The translations under genes and the position numbers were made by a program. A stretch of DNA of 64,000 bases from assembly GCA_032250805.1 (NCBI GenBank), contig JAVVEM010000002.1:57415-121414 (forward strand). The letters run 5' to 3'. How positions within the stretch are numbered: the first letter of the stretch is position 1; each line of letters opens with the position of its first letter. Positions 63,388 to 64,000 of this stretch are shown here, piece by piece. The notes beneath the pieces were generated by a model. The model did no database searches, was not told the origin of the DNA, and was given only the letters and a program-made list of their open reading frames with translations. Source of the DNA: B18-G4 sp032250805. GTDB lineage: Bacteria > Bacteroidota > Bacteroidia > Bacteroidales > B18-G4.

Positions 63388-64000
63388 AGATGAGATCACT
63401 GCTGTTTATCGTACTTATCGCTTTTATTATGCCCTCCCAAATACTGGCAGGAGGCGATGAAGCCGATAAAAACAAACGAACCATAAGTGGTCATATCAAA
63501 GATGCCAAAACCGGCGAAGACCTTATCGGGGCCACAGTGTATGTTAGTGAACTGGCTACCGGAGCCGTTACCAATGTTTATGGATTTTACTCTGTGCGCA
63601 TGGATATGGGCCTTTACACCCTAAGATTTTCGTACATTGGTTACGAAACGATCGAAAAAACGATCGAACTGAAAGACAACCTCACCCTCGACATTGAATT
63701 ATCACCAAAGGGCGAACTGCTGCGGGAAGTGGAGATCATTGCCGAAGCTCCTGACAGAAATGTAAAAGAGGCTGAGATGAGTGTGGTCAGGCTCGACTCA
63801 AAAACTATCCGTCAGATCCCCTCGCTAATGGGTGAAGTAGACATCATTAAGGCGCTCCTGCTCATGCCGGGATTACAAACCGCTGCCGAGGGCTCGTCAG
63901 GCTTTGTTGTCAGGGGTGGAGGGCCTGACCAGAACCTGGTAATACTCGATGAAGCAACGGTATACAATGCGGGTCATCTTCTGGGGTTTTTCTCGGTTTT
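63388..64000 (+). CDS. TonB-dependent receptor, N-terminal part (runs off the window)
   Basis: Open from the ATG at 63388 to the window end (204 complete codons). It has a signal peptide (about residues 1-20, ending ILA), a carboxypeptidase-regulatory-like domain (about 30-115, GHIKDAKTGEDLIGATVYVSE ... TNVYGFYSVRM), then the start of the plug domain (IIKALLLMPGLQTAAEGSSGFVVRGGGPDQNLVILDEATVYN). The -7-like box TAATTTTG (63375-63382) is only 5 bases upstream of the ATG, so a nearly leaderless mRNA is possible. Confidence 0.93.

Noticed and set aside
1..64000. Mobile elements, prophage, restriction or defence islands
   Set aside because: No transposase, integrase, terminal repeats, phage structural genes, CRISPR repeats or recognisable defence genes were found on either strand; gene content is core metabolism and envelope functions.

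Overview
The window is a gene-dense chromosomal segment from a member of the Bacteroidota, probably a Bacteroidales/Marinilabiliales-like lineage and possibly from a metagenome assembly. The evidence is: many promoter-like TAnnTTTG -7 boxes typical of the phylum; TonB-dependent receptors with N-terminal carboxypeptidase-regulatory domains; phylum-typical families (DUF4249, DUF4294, DUF5723, DUF2851, fused alpha/beta 2-oxoacid dehydrogenase E1, eukaryote-like citrate synthase); and the tig-clpP-clpX and zapA-rny blocks. No phage, insertion sequence, integrase or CRISPR array was found. This is core genome, not an island.

Layout. 1-6.3 kb: 3' end of an unknown gene, queA with an alpha/beta hydrolase, pdxJ and dtd back to back, a small Lys/Cys-rich secreted protein, and a two-component system. 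6.3-14 kb: exported S9 peptidase, TonB receptor and DUF4249 lipoprotein, then envelope-stress-like LiaF/PspC proteins and a DCC thiol protein. 14-18.3 kb: icd and gltA (TCA cycle) and a DUF5723 protein. 18.5-25 kb: tRNA-Leu, a TPR histidine kinase, trigger factor, ClpP, ClpX, DUF4294. 25-33.6 kb: polysaccharide-type sugar transferase operon, pcm, a frame-broken lipoprotein, lipoprotein pyrophosphatase, miaA and a glycosyltransferase. 33.8-40 kb: phenylalanine/tyrosine degradation (aromatic amino acid hydroxylase, HPPD, homogentisate dioxygenase, fumarylacetoacetase, flavin reductase). 40-52.7 kb: dihydroorotate-dehydrogenase-like protein, S41 protease, fused branched-chain-type E1, CN hydrolase, tsaC, GT9, dapD, ruvX, def, TPR lipoprotein, rny, a 6S-like RNA, zapA and a coiled-coil partner. 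52.9-64 kb: DUF2851, K+ channel, two AGCS symporters, an NSS transporter, a ComEA-like HhH protein, a POT peptide transporter, rhomboid protease and the start of another TonB receptor.

Taken together, exported peptidases, Na+-coupled amino-acid transporters, a peptide transporter, aromatic amino-acid degradation and a 2-oxoacid dehydrogenase feeding a TCA cycle suggest an amino-acid/peptide-using organism. Three enzymes of the homogentisate route need O2, so it should be able to respire oxygen or live microaerobically.

Most notable signals: (i) a near-identical 40-bp element upstream of two unlinked genes (DUF2851 and the ComEA-like HhH protein); (ii) a 6S-RNA-like structure between zapA and rny followed by mutually exclusive hairpins; (iii) four helically phased TGTTAA repeats upstream of the OmpR-type two-component system; (iv) three one-base frame breaks (A9 tract at the histidine-kinase start, A7 in a lipoprotein gene, T3 near the PspC 3' end), which are either assembly errors or slippage sites.
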